Source: Bacilli bacterium | GTDB taxonomy: Bacteria; Bacillota_I; Bacilli_A; RF39; UBA660 | Assembly (NCBI GenBank): GCA_900772415.1 | Contig: CAAHEC010000003.1 | Span: 1 to 64,000 of the forward strand | Length of the DNA stretch: 64,000 bases | Direction: 5' to 3' | Shown here: piece after piece, positions 1 to 8,665 of the stretch | Numbering within the stretch: position 1 is the first letter of the stretch | How the letters are laid out: each line of letters opens with the position of its first letter | Made by a program: the position numbers and the translations under genes | Notes under the pieces: model-generated | What the model was told of the DNA's origin: nothing | The model's input: only the letters and a program-made list of their open reading frames with translations | The model's database searches: none

Positions 1-1945
1 AGTATCAAAATTTAAGCCATCAGGTGATCAACCAGAAGCAATAAAAGAGCTTACAAAAGGAATAAAAGATGGTAAAAAATATCAAGTTTTATTAGGAGCA
101 ACGGGAACTGGTAAGACTTTTACAATAGCAAACGTTATTAAAGAGGTTAATAAACCAACACTCGTTCTTGCACACAATAAAACTCTAGCAGGTCAACTTT
201 ACTCTGAATTAAAGGAAATCTTTCCAAATAATCAGGTTTGTTACTTTGTATCTTATTATGACTATTATCAACCAGAAGCATATGTACCCTCAAGTGATAC
301 TTATATAGAAAAAGACTCTTCAATAAATGATGAGATAGATGAATTAAGGCATTATGCAACATCATCACTAATTAATGCAAAAGATGTAATAGTAGTAGCA
401 TCGGTATCTTGTATATATGGTATTGGAGATAAAGAAGAATATGAAAAACACATGTTAACGTTAAAGGTAGGAGAAGAAATAAATAGAAATGAAGTCCTAT
501 CAAAGCTAGTTGATATGATGTATGAAAGAAATAACATAGATTTAGCAAGAGGTATGTTTAGAGCTAAAGGGGATGTTATCGAAGTAATACCAGTTTACGA
601 AAAAAGCCATGGAATAAGAATTGAATTATTTGGTGATGAGATAGAAAGAATAACGGAGTTTGATGTTTTAACGGGTGCGGTAGTAGGTGAGAAAAAATTT
701 ATTTCAATTATGCCAGCATCACACTTTGTTACAAGTGAAGAAAAATTAAAAAAAGCAATCGTAAACATAAGAAAAGAATTAGATGAAAGATTAGCTTATT
801 TTAGAGAAAACGGCAAATTATTAGAGGCTGAACGCCTGGAGCAGAGGTGTAAGTATGACCTTGAAATGCTTGCAGAAACAGGTTTTTGTTCTGGCGTTGA
901 AAACTATTCTAGACACTTGGCTTTAAAACCAGAAGGTGCAACTCCAACTTGTCTTTTGGACTTTTTTCCTGATGATTTTTTAATGGTAATAGATGAGTCA
1001 CACGTAACATTACCTCAAGTTAAGGCAATGTATAATGGAGATAGGGCAAGAAAGCAAATGCTTGTAGATTATGGATTTCGTCTTTCATCTGCACTAGATA
1101 ACAGGCCACTAAAATACGAAGAATTTGAAGAAAAAATAAACCAGGTAATATATGTATCTGCAACTCCTGGTGATGAAGAATTACAAAAAGTAAACAACAA
1201 AGTAGTAGAACAAATAATAAGGCCAACTGGACTTTTAGATCCAGTAATAGAGGTTAGAAAACAAGAAAACCAAGTTGATGATTTAATAGAAGAAATAGAA
1301 AAGCAAATAGAAAAAGGTGATAGAACACTTGTTACAACATTAACAATTCGTATGGCAGAGGAATTAACTTCTTACTTAAAAAATTTAAATATAAAAGTAG
1401 CATATTTGCATAGTGAAGTTAAAACATTAGAAAGACTAAAAATTATTCACGATTTAAGAGAAGGTAAATATGATGTTTTAGTTGGTATTAACCTTTTAAG
1501 GGAAGGCCTTGATATTCCTGAGGTTAGTTTAGTTGCTATTTTAGATGCAGATAAGCAAGGATTCTTAAGAAGTCATAGAAGTTTAATTCAAACTATAGGT
1601 AGATGCGCTAGAAACGCAGAAGGTAGGGTAATTATGTATGCTAACTTAATAAGCGATGCGATGAGAACTGCTATAGACGAAACAAAAAGAAGAAGAGAAA
1701 TTCAAATTAAATATAATAAGGAACATAACATAGTTCCAAAAACAATAAAGAAAAAGATAATGGATGTAGTAACGGTAAATGATGAAGCAGAAGAAAAAAC
1801 TAAGAAACGTAATATAAAAGATGTAAAAGAAACTGAAAAGATAATTAAAGGTTTAGAAGAAGAAATGCAAAAAGCTGCAAAAGAATTAGACTTTGAACGT
1901 GCTATGGAACTTCGTGATATTATATTTGAAATGAAAGTTAGTTAA
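1..1945 (+). CDS. uvrB: UvrABC excinuclease subunit B (5' end outside window)
   Basis: DNA damage-recognition helicase of nucleotide excision repair; UvrA loads it on damaged DNA and it then recruits UvrC. The reading frame is open from base 2, so the true start lies upstream and only a few N-terminal residues are missing. Walker A GATGTGKT is encoded near base 100. The beta-hairpin region (YYDYYQPEAY), the helicase C-terminal motif RIGR-like QTIGRCARNAEGRV and a C-terminal UVR motif (LDFERAMELRDIIFEMK) are all visible. An internal ATG at 452 would discard the ATPase core and is not the start. uvrA lies about 1.2 kb downstream, separated by two unrelated genes. Confidence 0.97.
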   Translation, partial: VSKFKPSGDQPEAIKELTKGIKDGKKYQVLLGATGTGKTFTIANVIKEVNKPTLVLAHNKTLAGQLYSELKEIFPNNQVCYFVSYYDYYQPEAYVPSSDTYIEKDSSINDEIDELRHYATSSLINAKDVIVVASVSCIYGIGDKEEYEKHMLTLKVGEEINRNEVLSKLVDMMYERNNIDLARGMFRAKGDVIEVIPVYEKSHGIRIELFGDEIERITEFDVLTGAVVGEKKFISIMPASHFVTSEEKLKKAIVNIRKELDERLAYFRENGKLLEAERLEQRCKYDLEMLAETGFCSGVENYSRHLALKPEGATPTCLLDFFPDDFLMVIDESHVTLPQVKAMYNGDRARKQMLVDYGFRLSSALDNRPLKYEEFEEKINQVIYVSATPGDEELQKVNNKVVEQIIRPTGLLDPVIEVRKQENQVDDLIEEIEKQIEKGDRTLVTTLTIRMAEELTSYLKNLNIKVAYLHSEVKTLERLKIIHDLREGKYDVLVGINLLREGLDIPEVSLVAILDADKQGFLRSHRSLIQTIGRCARNAEGRVIMYANLISDAMRTAIDETKRRREIQIKYNKEHNIVPKTIKKKIMDVVTVNDEAEEKTKKRNIKDVKETEKIIKGLEEEMQKAAKELDFERAMELRDIIFEMKVS

Positions 1946-1975
1946 AAAGTAGAGATTTTACTCATCTCTACTTTT
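1945..1975. terminator. bidirectional rho-independent terminator, uvrB / XRE gene
   Basis: A perfect 12-bp stem (1945-1956 with 1964-1975) with a 7-base loop has A-runs on the left and T-runs on the right, so it can end uvrB on the plus strand and the converging regulator gene on the minus strand. Confidence 0.85.
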
Positions 1976-2278
1976 AATATTTTTACAATACCAAATAACA
2001 TCTTTTTTCTGATTATCACTAAGTTTATCAAATTCATATATTAATTCATCATTACAAGTAGTATTTTTTAACCTTATTGGAGTACTTATGTTTGTTCTAT
2101 CCAATAAATAATCAACAGAAGTATCTAAAAAGTCTGCTAGCTTAATTAATGTATCAGCACTAGGAAGAGCTTTCCCGCTCTCATAGGCACTTATTGTTTC
2201 TTGTGATACTTCGGCAGCTATTGATAATCTTATTTGAGTTATATTCTTTTTTTGTCTTAATTCTTTTAAATTCTTCAT
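1958..2278 (-). CDS. XRE/Cro-family helix-turn-helix regulator
   Basis: Small DNA-binding regulator of 106 residues. Residues 1-62 form a typical HTH_3 domain (LRQKKNITQIRLSIAAEVSQ, then ISAYESGKALPSADTLIKLA and DYLL). The last 40 residues carry no domain I recognise and are charged, possibly for dimerisation. It is transcribed convergently with uvrB and divergently from the membrane protein gene at 2436; the AT-rich 157-bp spacer probably holds both promoters. Its targets cannot be told from sequence; autoregulation and control of the divergent gene are plausible inferences. Confidence 0.85.
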   Translation of the reverse strand: MKNLKELRQKKNITQIRLSIAAEVSQETISAYESGKALPSADTLIKLADFLDTSVDYLLDRTNISTPIRLKNTTCNDELIYEFDKLSDNQKKDVIWYCKNIKSRDE

Positions 2279-2435
2279 AATACTACTTCTTTCTATATTT
2301 CTAAAATAATTTTATAAAAAGTATTTGTATTTTATAGATATATGATTTATAATATATACATATACAGATTATATTTATTATATGCAGTATCTTAATAATT
2401 ATTCTGTAAATATGTAGAAAGGAGTAAGTAGTGCT

Positions 2436-3035
2436 ATGAAAGAAGAGAAAAAAACAGGATTTTCAGTTGCGTCAATGGTATTAGGAATAATTGGAATTTG
2501 CTTATCATTTATACCCATAGTTAATAATGCTTCATTTATATTAGGTGTTTTATCTGTTATTTTTGCAATAGTTTCATTAGTTAAAAAGTCAGGCAAGGCA
2601 AAGGCAATTGTAGGATTAATATTAGGTATATTATCTGTTGTAATAACGTTATCACTTCAAAATAGCTGGTCAAAGTCGCTAGATGATGTTGGTAAAGATT
2701 TGGATAATATGACGGGTGATAACACAGAAGAAATATTAAAAAAAGATGTTGACGTTAATATTGGAAAATTAAATATTACAACCGATGAATATGGTTATTC
2801 GGATTCTGAACTTGTAGTTACAGTAACAAATAAATCTAAAGAGAAAAAATCATTCACTATACATATAGAAGCAGTAGATAATACTGGAAAAAGAATAGAT
2901 GATGATTATGTTTATGCAAATGACTTGAATTCTGGTCAAACGCAAGACTTTAAAATATTTACTTTAGTTTCGTCGGAAAAATTAGAACAAATGAAATCAG
3001 CTGAATTTAAAATTATTGATGTTTCAATGAATTAG
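2436..3035 (+). CDS. DUF4190-like membrane protein with extracellular beta domain
   Basis: 199 residues. Residues 8-75 hold glycine-rich hydrophobic segments typical of DUF4190-type proteins (SVASMVLGIIGICLSF, ending GLILGILSVVITLSL). After a short linker a C-terminal soluble domain of about 95 residues has beta-strand periodicity (SELVVTVTNKSKEKKSFTIH), resembling FxLYD or DUF5067-type lipoprotein domains. The start ATG follows a GAAAGGAG ribosome binding site at a rather long spacing. Function is unknown; a membrane-anchored extracellular binding domain is the reasonable guess. A terminator follows directly. Confidence 0.7.
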   Translation: MKEEKKTGFSVASMVLGIIGICLSFIPIVNNASFILGVLSVIFAIVSLVKKSGKAKAIVGLILGILSVVITLSLQNSWSKSLDDVGKDLDNMTGDNTEEILKKDVDVNIGKLNITTDEYGYSDSELVVTVTNKSKEKKSFTIHIEAVDNTGKRIDDDYVYANDLNSGQTQDFKIFTLVSSEKLEQMKSAEFKIIDVSMN

Positions 3036-3036
3036 A

Positions 3037-3062
3037 AAAGTTATGTTTTACATAGCTTTTTT
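3037..3062 (+). terminator. rho-independent terminator
   Basis: A 9-bp stem (3037-3045 with 3051-3059, one G-U pair), a 5-base loop and a run of seven T close the gene ending at 3035. Confidence 0.8.
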
Positions 3063-3070
3063 TCTTATCA

Positions 3071-3099
3071 TTGCCATAAGTACATTTGTTTGATATAAT
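3071..3099 (+). promoter_or_regulatory. uvrA promoter
   Basis: TTGCCA (3071-3076), a 17-base spacer and TATAAT (3094-3099) preceded by TGA, that is, an extended -10. It lies about 55 bases upstream of the uvrA start. No SOS (LexA) box was recognised. Confidence 0.7.
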
Positions 3100-3153
3100 T
3101 GATGTATAAATTTAATAATTTTATGATAGAATATTAAACTGAAGGTGATTTAA

Positions 3154-5970
3154 GTGGACAAAATTATAGTAAAAGGTGCAAGAGAAAATAATTTAAAAAA
3201 CGTGGATATAGAAATACCTAAGAATAAATTAACGGTAATGACAGGTGTATCAGGAAGTGGTAAATCATCCCTTGCTTTTGATACGATATATGCTGAAGGG
3301 CAAAGAAGATATGTAGAAAGCCTATCTGCTTATGCAAGGCAGTTTCTAGGAGGAACAAAAAAACCAGATGTAGATTCAATAGAAGGCCTTTCTCCATCTA
3401 TTTCAATAGATCAAAAGACTACTAATAATAATCCAAGGTCAACGGTTGGAACGGTTACAGAAATATATGATTATTTTAGACTTTTATTCGCGCGTATAGG
3501 AGTTCCATATTGTCCTAATCATAATATTCCAATAACAAGTCAATCGATAGAAGAGATGACTACGCAAATAATGAATGAGGAAGATAAAACCAAATTAATT
3601 ATTATGTCACCAGTTATATATGGTCAAAAAGGAACATTTAAAGATTTATTAGATTCTTTAAGAAAAGATGGTTATGTTAGGGTAAAAATAGATGATGAAG
3701 TAAAGGATTTAAGTGAAGAAATAACTCTTGATAAAAATAAGAAGCATAACATATTAGTTGTAATAGATAGGGTAATTAAAAAGGAAGAAGCAAGAAGCAG
3801 AATATATGAAGCACTAGAACTTGCTTGCAAATTATCTAAAGGAAAAGCAGTAGTTGAAATTCCTGGAAAAAAAGACATTGTTATGAGTGAGTCATTTGCA
3901 TGTCCACACTGTGATTTTTCTTTAGAAGAACTTGAACCTAGAATGTTTTCATTTAATGCTCCTTATGGTTCTTGTCCTGATTGTAAAGGTTTAGGATTTA
4001 AGCAAAAAATAAGTGAACAACTAATAATTCCTGACAAAGAAAAGACTTTAGCAAGAGGCGGGATAGAACCACTTTCTGGTATGGATGACCAAAATATATA
4101 CATAAAGAAACTAGAAATAGTTTGTGATAAGTTTGGCATAGATATGAACAAAAAAATGAAGGATTTAACTAAAAAAGAATTAGATATAATTCTTCGTGGT
4201 ACAAAAGAAGCTATAGAATTTAATTTTAAAACTAGAAGTGGAAACATAATGAATAGTTATGAACCTTATGAAGGTGTTTTAAATAACTTAGAAAGAAGAT
4301 ATTTTGAGACTAATAGTGAGTTTATAAGGGATTGGTTAGGTAAGTATATGGTAGAACTAACTTGTCCTACATGCTTAGGTAAAAGGCTTAAAAAAAGTGT
4401 TTTATCAGTGCTAATAAATAAGAAAAATATAATTGATTTAACAGATATGAACATTGATAAGCTTTATGAGTTTTTTGATAATTTAAAACTTAGCAAGGAA
4501 AAAGAAAAAATAGCAAAATTATTAATAAAGGAAATAAAGTCAAGACTAGAATTTTTGCATAATGTTGGATTGGGATACTTAACTTTATCTCGCAGTGCAT
4601 CAACCTTGTCAGGTGGTGAGGCACAGAGAATAAGACTTGCAACGCAAATAGGCTCACAGTTAACGGGCGTTTTATACGTACTAGATGAACCTAGTATTGG
4701 ACTTCATCAAAGAGATAACCAAAGACTTATTGATTCATTATTAAAAATGAGGGATATTGGAAATACACTAATAGTAGTAGAGCATGATACTGATACTATG
4801 ATGCAAGCTGATTATTTGGTTGATGTAGGTCCTGGTGCAGGAGAGCATGGAGGCAGGATAGTAGCAAGTGGAACTCCAGAAGAAGTTATGCAAAATACTA
4901 ATAGTTTAACAGGGGATTATTTAAGTGGTAGAAAGAAAATAGAAGTACCTTTAAAACGTCGTAAGGGTAATGGTAAATTTATCGAAATAAAAGGTGCAAA
5001 GGAAAATAATTTAAAGAACATAAACGTTAAATTTCCTTTAGGAAATCTTGTTTTAGTAACTGGTGTATCAGGCTCTGGTAAAAGTAGTTTGGTAAACCAA
5101 ATTTTGTATAAAGCTTTGGCATTAAACGTATACAAATCAAAAGTGGTTCCTGGTAAATATAGAAGTATAAAAGGTGTAGAAGACGTAGATAAAGTAATAG
5201 ATATAACACAAGATCCAATAGGTAGAACTCCTCGTAGTAATCCTGCTACATACGTTGGTGTATTTGATGATATAAGAGATGTTTTTGCGCAAACAAAAGA
5301 AGCTAAAATAAGGGGATATGAAAAAGGAAGGTTCTCGTTTAACGTTAAAGGTGGTAGATGTGAGGCTTGCTATGGAGATGGTGTTAAAAAAATATCAATG
5401 AACTTTTTACCAGATGTATATGTTCCTTGTGAAGTATGTGGTGGAACTAGATTTAATAAGGAAACTTTAGAGGTTAAATACAAAGGAAAAACGATATATG
5501 ATGTACTTGGAATGCGCGTTGAAGAAGCTATAGAATTCTTTGAAAATCATCCTAAAATAAAAAGAAAATTACAAGTTTTAATGGACGTTGGATTAGGATA
5601 CATAAAGTTAGGACAAAGTGCGCCAACTCTATCTGGTGGTGAGGCTTCTCGTGTTAAACTTGCTAAAGAACTTCAGAAAAAACCGACCGGAAAAAGCGTA
5701 TTTATTCTAGATGAACCAACAACTGGTCTTCATAGTGATGACATAAAAAAATTACTTGTTATTTTAAATAGAATAGTTGATAATGGAGATACTGTAATAG
5801 TAATAGAACATAACCTTGATGTTATAAAAGTGGCTGATTACATAATAGATTTAGGCCCTGAAGGAGGAGACTTAGGAGGGCAGGTAGTTTGTGCTGGAAC
5901 TCCAGAAAAAGTAGCTAAATGTAAAGAATCTTATACTGGTCAGTATTTGAAAAAAGTATTAAAAAAATAA
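3154..5970 (+). CDS. uvrA: UvrABC excinuclease subunit A
   Basis: DNA damage sensor ATPase of nucleotide excision repair, full length at 938 residues. The first ATP-binding half has Walker A GVSGSGKSSLAFDT and signature LSGGEAQRIRLA; the second has GVSGSGKSSLVNQ and LSGGEASRVKLAKEL. Cysteine pairs for the zinc modules are present (CPHC...CPDC near residue 250; CEAC...CEVC near residue 740). The start is GTG, set by the ribosome binding site GAAGGTGAT eight bases upstream. It is monocistronic, with its own promoter and terminator, rather than forming a uvrBA operon. Confidence 0.98.
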   Translation: MDKIIVKGARENNLKNVDIEIPKNKLTVMTGVSGSGKSSLAFDTIYAEGQRRYVESLSAYARQFLGGTKKPDVDSIEGLSPSISIDQKTTNNNPRSTVGTVTEIYDYFRLLFARIGVPYCPNHNIPITSQSIEEMTTQIMNEEDKTKLIIMSPVIYGQKGTFKDLLDSLRKDGYVRVKIDDEVKDLSEEITLDKNKKHNILVVIDRVIKKEEARSRIYEALELACKLSKGKAVVEIPGKKDIVMSESFACPHCDFSLEELEPRMFSFNAPYGSCPDCKGLGFKQKISEQLIIPDKEKTLARGGIEPLSGMDDQNIYIKKLEIVCDKFGIDMNKKMKDLTKKELDIILRGTKEAIEFNFKTRSGNIMNSYEPYEGVLNNLERRYFETNSEFIRDWLGKYMVELTCPTCLGKRLKKSVLSVLINKKNIIDLTDMNIDKLYEFFDNLKLSKEKEKIAKLLIKEIKSRLEFLHNVGLGYLTLSRSASTLSGGEAQRIRLATQIGSQLTGVLYVLDEPSIGLHQRDNQRLIDSLLKMRDIGNTLIVVEHDTDTMMQADYLVDVGPGAGEHGGRIVASGTPEEVMQNTNSLTGDYLSGRKKIEVPLKRRKGNGKFIEIKGAKENNLKNINVKFPLGNLVLVTGVSGSGKSSLVNQILYKALALNVYKSKVVPGKYRSIKGVEDVDKVIDITQDPIGRTPRSNPATYVGVFDDIRDVFAQTKEAKIRGYEKGRFSFNVKGGRCEACYGDGVKKISMNFLPDVYVPCEVCGGTRFNKETLEVKYKGKTIYDVLGMRVEEAIEFFENHPKIKRKLQVLMDVGLGYIKLGQSAPTLSGGEASRVKLAKELQKKPTGKSVFILDEPTTGLHSDDIKKLLVILNRIVDNGDTVIVIEHNLDVIKVADYIIDLGPEGGDLGGQVVCAGTPEKVAKCKESYTGQYLKKVLKK

Positions 5971-6004
5971 ACTTTTAGATTATTTTTAAATAGTTATGAA
6001 TAAT

Positions 6005-6046
6005 AATAAAGTAGAGATAAAAAATATTTTTACTTTATTTTTTTAT
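6005..6046 (+). terminator. rho-independent terminator after uvrA
   Basis: A 9-bp AT-rich stem (AATAAAGTA 6005-6013 with TACTTTATT 6031-6039) is followed by a run of T. The loop is 17 bases, so its strength is moderate. Confidence 0.6.
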
Positions 6047-6164
6047 AATTTTAAATATAAAAATTTTGATTCAAAATATTAAAAAATAAATTTATTTGAT
6101 AATTAAATGTTAACTTTTACAATGATATAAATGATAAAATATATTTCGAAAGGAGCTGTTATTT

Positions 6165-6581
6165 ATGATATTACCTGCAAATGTATCTTGGCCTAAAACA
6201 AAGAAGTGTGTTGAAGAAATAATAACGAAGTATGTTTACTATGTATTATCAGTAGATGATAGCTCATCTGTCAATATTAAAGAAGATTATTTTTTGAATA
6301 ATTTAGAATATAAAGAGCCAGATAATATATTTTTTAAAAAAGATTTAGACGAATTAAAGAAAAGAGTAGAATTTATTAATTATTTTAGAACAGCGTTCAA
6401 CAGACTTACGACGGATGAAAGAAAAATTATATATTGGACATATATTGATAAGGAAAATAGATTTGATGATAGATATATTGCTAATAATTTAGGATTTTCT
6501 TTGGGATATTACTATATAAAAAAGAAAGAAACAATAATAAGATTTTCTTATTGTTTGGGTGTTGAAAAAATAGAAAAATAA
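6165..6581 (+). CDS. ArpU-like (phage late-gene) transcription regulator
   Basis: 138 residues. The C-terminal half resembles the sigma-region-4-like domain of phage ArpU/RinA proteins: a helix LTTDERKIIYWTYI, then an HTH-like stretch (DRYIANNLGFSLGYYYIKKK) and the closing pattern IIRFSYCLGV, which matches the family habit of ending in a Tyr/Lys-rich helix followed by LA-x-ALG. The first 70 residues are charged and unassigned. The ribosome binding site is GAAAGGAG. No other phage genes are near, so this is an orphan copy just upstream of the peptide cluster (6645-9607), and regulating that cluster is an inference from position only. Confidence 0.55.
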   Translation: MILPANVSWPKTKKCVEEIITKYVYYVLSVDDSSSVNIKEDYFLNNLEYKEPDNIFFKKDLDELKKRVEFINYFRTAFNRLTTDERKIIYWTYIDKENRFDDRYIANNLGFSLGYYYIKKKETIIRFSYCLGVEKIEK

Positions 6582-6619
6582 TAGTAACAAGGTTCAACAA
6601 AATATGCATAAATAAGCGT

Positions 6620-6625
6620 TATAAT
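6620..6625 (+). promoter_or_regulatory. -10 element before the peptide cluster
   Basis: TATAAT lies 20 bases before the acetyltransferase start. No good -35 lies 16-18 bases upstream, so it may need an activator. The -10 overlaps an in-frame ATG at 6624, which argues against that ATG as the start. Confidence 0.45.
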
Positions 6626-6644
6626 GATTTTTAAGGAGGGTAAT

Positions 6645-7109
6645 ATGGAATTTGAAATAAAAAAAAGTAATTACGATGATGCAATAGATGCAAATGATCT
6701 TTTAACTAAGTTAATAGTAGATGAAAAAAAATATGATAAAAATATAAATGAAAACTGTGTTGTAAAATCATTGTATGAGAAATTTTATAATCAAAAAGAT
6801 GTTTGTTTATATGTAGCAAAATATAACAATACTACGATAGGTTATGTATATGGTTACATACAAAATAACGGTGATTGTAAAAATAATATAGTTTGCACAT
6901 TAGATGCTTTATATGTATTAAAGGAATATAGAAATAATGGTGTTGCTACGGAATTAATTAATTCTTTTATAAAATGGTCAAAGGGGAAAAATGCTTATTA
7001 TATAGATTTAAAAGTTTGTAATTTAAATGAAAACGCTATAAAAATCTACAAAAAATTTGGTTTTTATGAAACCAAAGTAATAATGACTAAAAACATGGAG
7101 GAATTATAA
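6645..7109 (+). CDS. GNAT-family N-acetyltransferase
   Basis: 154 residues. The acetyl-CoA-binding motif A is visible (LDALYVLKEYRNNGVATELI, with the R/Q-x-x-G-x-G/A signature as RNNGVA), followed by the motif B pattern LNENAIKIYKKFGF. The start is the ATG at 6645, preceded at correct spacing by AAGGAGGG; an upstream in-frame ATG at 6624 lies inside the -10 box and has no ribosome site. It overlaps the radical SAM gene by one base (TAATG), so the two are translationally coupled. In a peptide cluster such an enzyme may acetylate the product or give self-protection, which is inference; the acceptor is unknown. Confidence 0.85.
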   Translation: MEFEIKKSNYDDAIDANDLLTKLIVDEKKYDKNINENCVVKSLYEKFYNQKDVCLYVAKYNNTTIGYVYGYIQNNGDCKNNIVCTLDALYVLKEYRNNGVATELINSFIKWSKGKNAYYIDLKVCNLNENAIKIYKKFGFYETKVIMTKNMEEL

Positions 7110-8461
7110 TGACTTTATCAAAGTTTTTTCATTTCAAACAGATAGAAGATGATTTATACGCAATATATAATTCACTTATAATGGATGTGATTTATTTAAA
7201 TAAAAAACAGTTAGATGACGTGAAAAAATTTAATGTTAATGAAGAAGATATGAAATTATTAAAAAATACAGGTGTGTATGTTGACAGTCCGAGTAAAGAT
7301 AAAGAAGCACTAGATTTAGTAAAAAAAAGATATGATAAGGTTTGTGGAAAAGTAAATATAATGTATTTGATAATGAGCACATCCTGCAATTTGGGTTGTA
7401 AATATTGTTTTATAGAAAATTGCCAATTTAATAATAAAAAAGAAACTAACATGAGTGAAAAAACCGCTTTAACAGCATTAAAAAAGTATGATAATTATTT
7501 AAAGAAAAACAATAATAGAGGTTCAATTATTTTTTATGGTGGTGAGCCTTTAGTAAATTGGGAAGTTATTAAAAAGGTGATATTAGAGGCGAAAGCTATG
7601 AAAAGTCCTATAGATTTTTCTATGGTTACTAACGCAACTTTGTTAGACGAAGAAAAAATTAAGTTTTTGGCCTCTAATAACGTAGAAATAGGGATATCAA
7701 TAGATGGGCCTAAATCCTTGAATGATAAAAATAGAGTTTATAGAAATTGCCAAAAAAGTGTGTATGATGAGGTTATTAAAAAATTTCCTATGCTTAAAGC
7801 ACAGAAAACAAAATTTGGACTTTCAATTACAGTTTCCAACGATTTTTTGGACAAACAAGATGAAGTTTTAGATTGGCTTGTGAAATTAAATGTAAAAAGT
7901 ATATTTTATAATTTATATCATTATACTAGCTATGAAGATAATTGGGAAGATTACTATAAAAGAGCTTGTAATTTTCTTATAAAATCTTATGAAAAACTAT
8001 CTAAAAAGAATATATATGATGGAAGATTAATCAGAAAAATAGAAAGTTTTTATGATAATGAGTTTAAATTTTCAGATTGTGGTGCAATAGGTGCAAATCA
8101 ACTTGCTATAAAACCAAATGGTGATGTGTGCATATGTCATGGATATTTAAAAACGGATAAATATGTTATTGGAAATATAAATGATGTTTCTATAGAAACT
8201 ATAATGAGGTCGAATGAGATAAAATTTTGGAAACAAAGAAATACTTTAAATAATAAAGAGTGTTTAAAATGTGAGGCTCTTTATGTATGCGGAGGTGGTT
8301 GTGCTATACAGGCAGAAGCTTTATTTGGCAATAGAAGTGAAATAGATAAGCCTTTTTGCATACATAGTAAGAGTGCACTTAATTGGTTATTAAAGAAAAG
8401 TTATCAAATAAATTTAAAATCTAATATAAAAGAGGAGGTGAAAAATGAGAGCATTGGATAA
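7109..8461 (+). CDS. radical SAM/SPASM peptide maturase
   Basis: 450 residues. The N-terminal 85 residues precede the radical SAM domain and have the look of a peptide-recognition region (DDLYAIYNSLIMDVIYLNKK). The core cluster motif is C93-x3-C97-x2-C100 in TSCNLGCKYC, followed by FYGGEPL. The C-terminal SPASM domain has CGAIG, NGDVCICHGY, then ECLKCEALYVCGGGC and a final cysteine in FCIHS, enough to hold auxiliary Fe-S clusters. This architecture matches sactipeptide/ranthipeptide maturases, which install thioether links from cysteine sulphur. The gene overlaps the downstream six-cysteine peptide gene by 17 bases, identifying that peptide as its likely substrate. It is not clearly the SCIFF maturase by sequence. 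Confidence 0.9.
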   Translation: MTLSKFFHFKQIEDDLYAIYNSLIMDVIYLNKKQLDDVKKFNVNEEDMKLLKNTGVYVDSPSKDKEALDLVKKRYDKVCGKVNIMYLIMSTSCNLGCKYCFIENCQFNNKKETNMSEKTALTALKKYDNYLKKNNNRGSIIFYGGEPLVNWEVIKKVILEAKAMKSPIDFSMVTNATLLDEEKIKFLASNNVEIGISIDGPKSLNDKNRVYRNCQKSVYDEVIKKFPMLKAQKTKFGLSITVSNDFLDKQDEVLDWLVKLNVKSIFYNLYHYTSYEDNWEDYYKRACNFLIKSYEKLSKKNIYDGRLIRKIESFYDNEFKFSDCGAIGANQLAIKPNGDVCICHGYLKTDKYVIGNINDVSIETIMRSNEIKFWKQRNTLNNKECLKCEALYVCGGGCAIQAEALFGNRSEIDKPFCIHSKSALNWLLKKSYQINLKSNIKEEVKNESIG

Positions 8462-8624
8462 AGAAAAAATAAAAAGCGTATTAGGAGCAACAGTAGAAAA
8501 TTATGCTTCAGTATGTAATAGCTGTGCATGCGGTGGTGGAACTGGTTCTTGTAACACAACATGTAAAGGATGCAAGGACAAAAGCGAAAACATCAAGGAA
8601 GTAAAAGAAGTATATAAAAAATAA
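8445..8624 (+). CDS. six-cysteine RiPP precursor peptide (candidate)
   Basis: 59 residues, starting at ATG 8445 behind the strong site AGAGGAGGTG. Residues 1-22 form a charged, leader-like part (MRALDKEKIKSVLGATVENY...). A core with cysteines at 24, 27, 29, 36, 40 and 43 follows (C-x2-C-x-C-x6-C-x3-C-x2-C), broken by a Gly/Thr/Ser stretch, and then a charged tail rich in Lys and Glu. The start lies inside the end of the maturase gene in another frame. It is unlike SCIFF, whose conserved core and spacing differ. Small Cys-rich peptides next to SPASM maturases are the usual substrates; here I infer thioether crosslinking of these cysteines. A terminator-like hairpin overlaps its stop codon. Confidence 0.8.
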   Translation: MRALDKEKIKSVLGATVENYASVCNSCACGGGTGSCNTTCKGCKDKSENIKEVKEVYKK

Positions 8625-8644
8625 GGACCTATGTTCTTATTTTT
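8617..8644 (+). terminator. terminator/attenuator after the precursor peptide
   Basis: An 11-bp stem (8617-8627 with 8634-8644, one G-U pair) with a 6-base loop includes the peptide stop codon and ends in TTTTT. Being between the peptide and the amidohydrolase gene it could limit read-through and raise the peptide mRNA relative to downstream message. Confidence 0.65.
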
Positions 8645-8665
8645 GCTTTGTAGGGGGGATTAATT

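Noticed and set aside
1020..1226. Minus-strand ORFs inside uvrB and other core genes
   Set aside because: They lie opposite well-conserved coding sequence, lack ribosome sites and have low-complexity translations.
6624..6644. Longer N-terminus for the GNAT gene
   Set aside because: The upstream ATG lies in the -10 box and the ribosome site AAGGAGGG sits after it, directly before ATG 6645.
8445..8624. Assigning the Cys-rich peptide to the SCIFF family
   Set aside because: It has six cysteines, but spacing and flanking residues do not match the conserved SCIFF core, and the maturase N-terminus differs.
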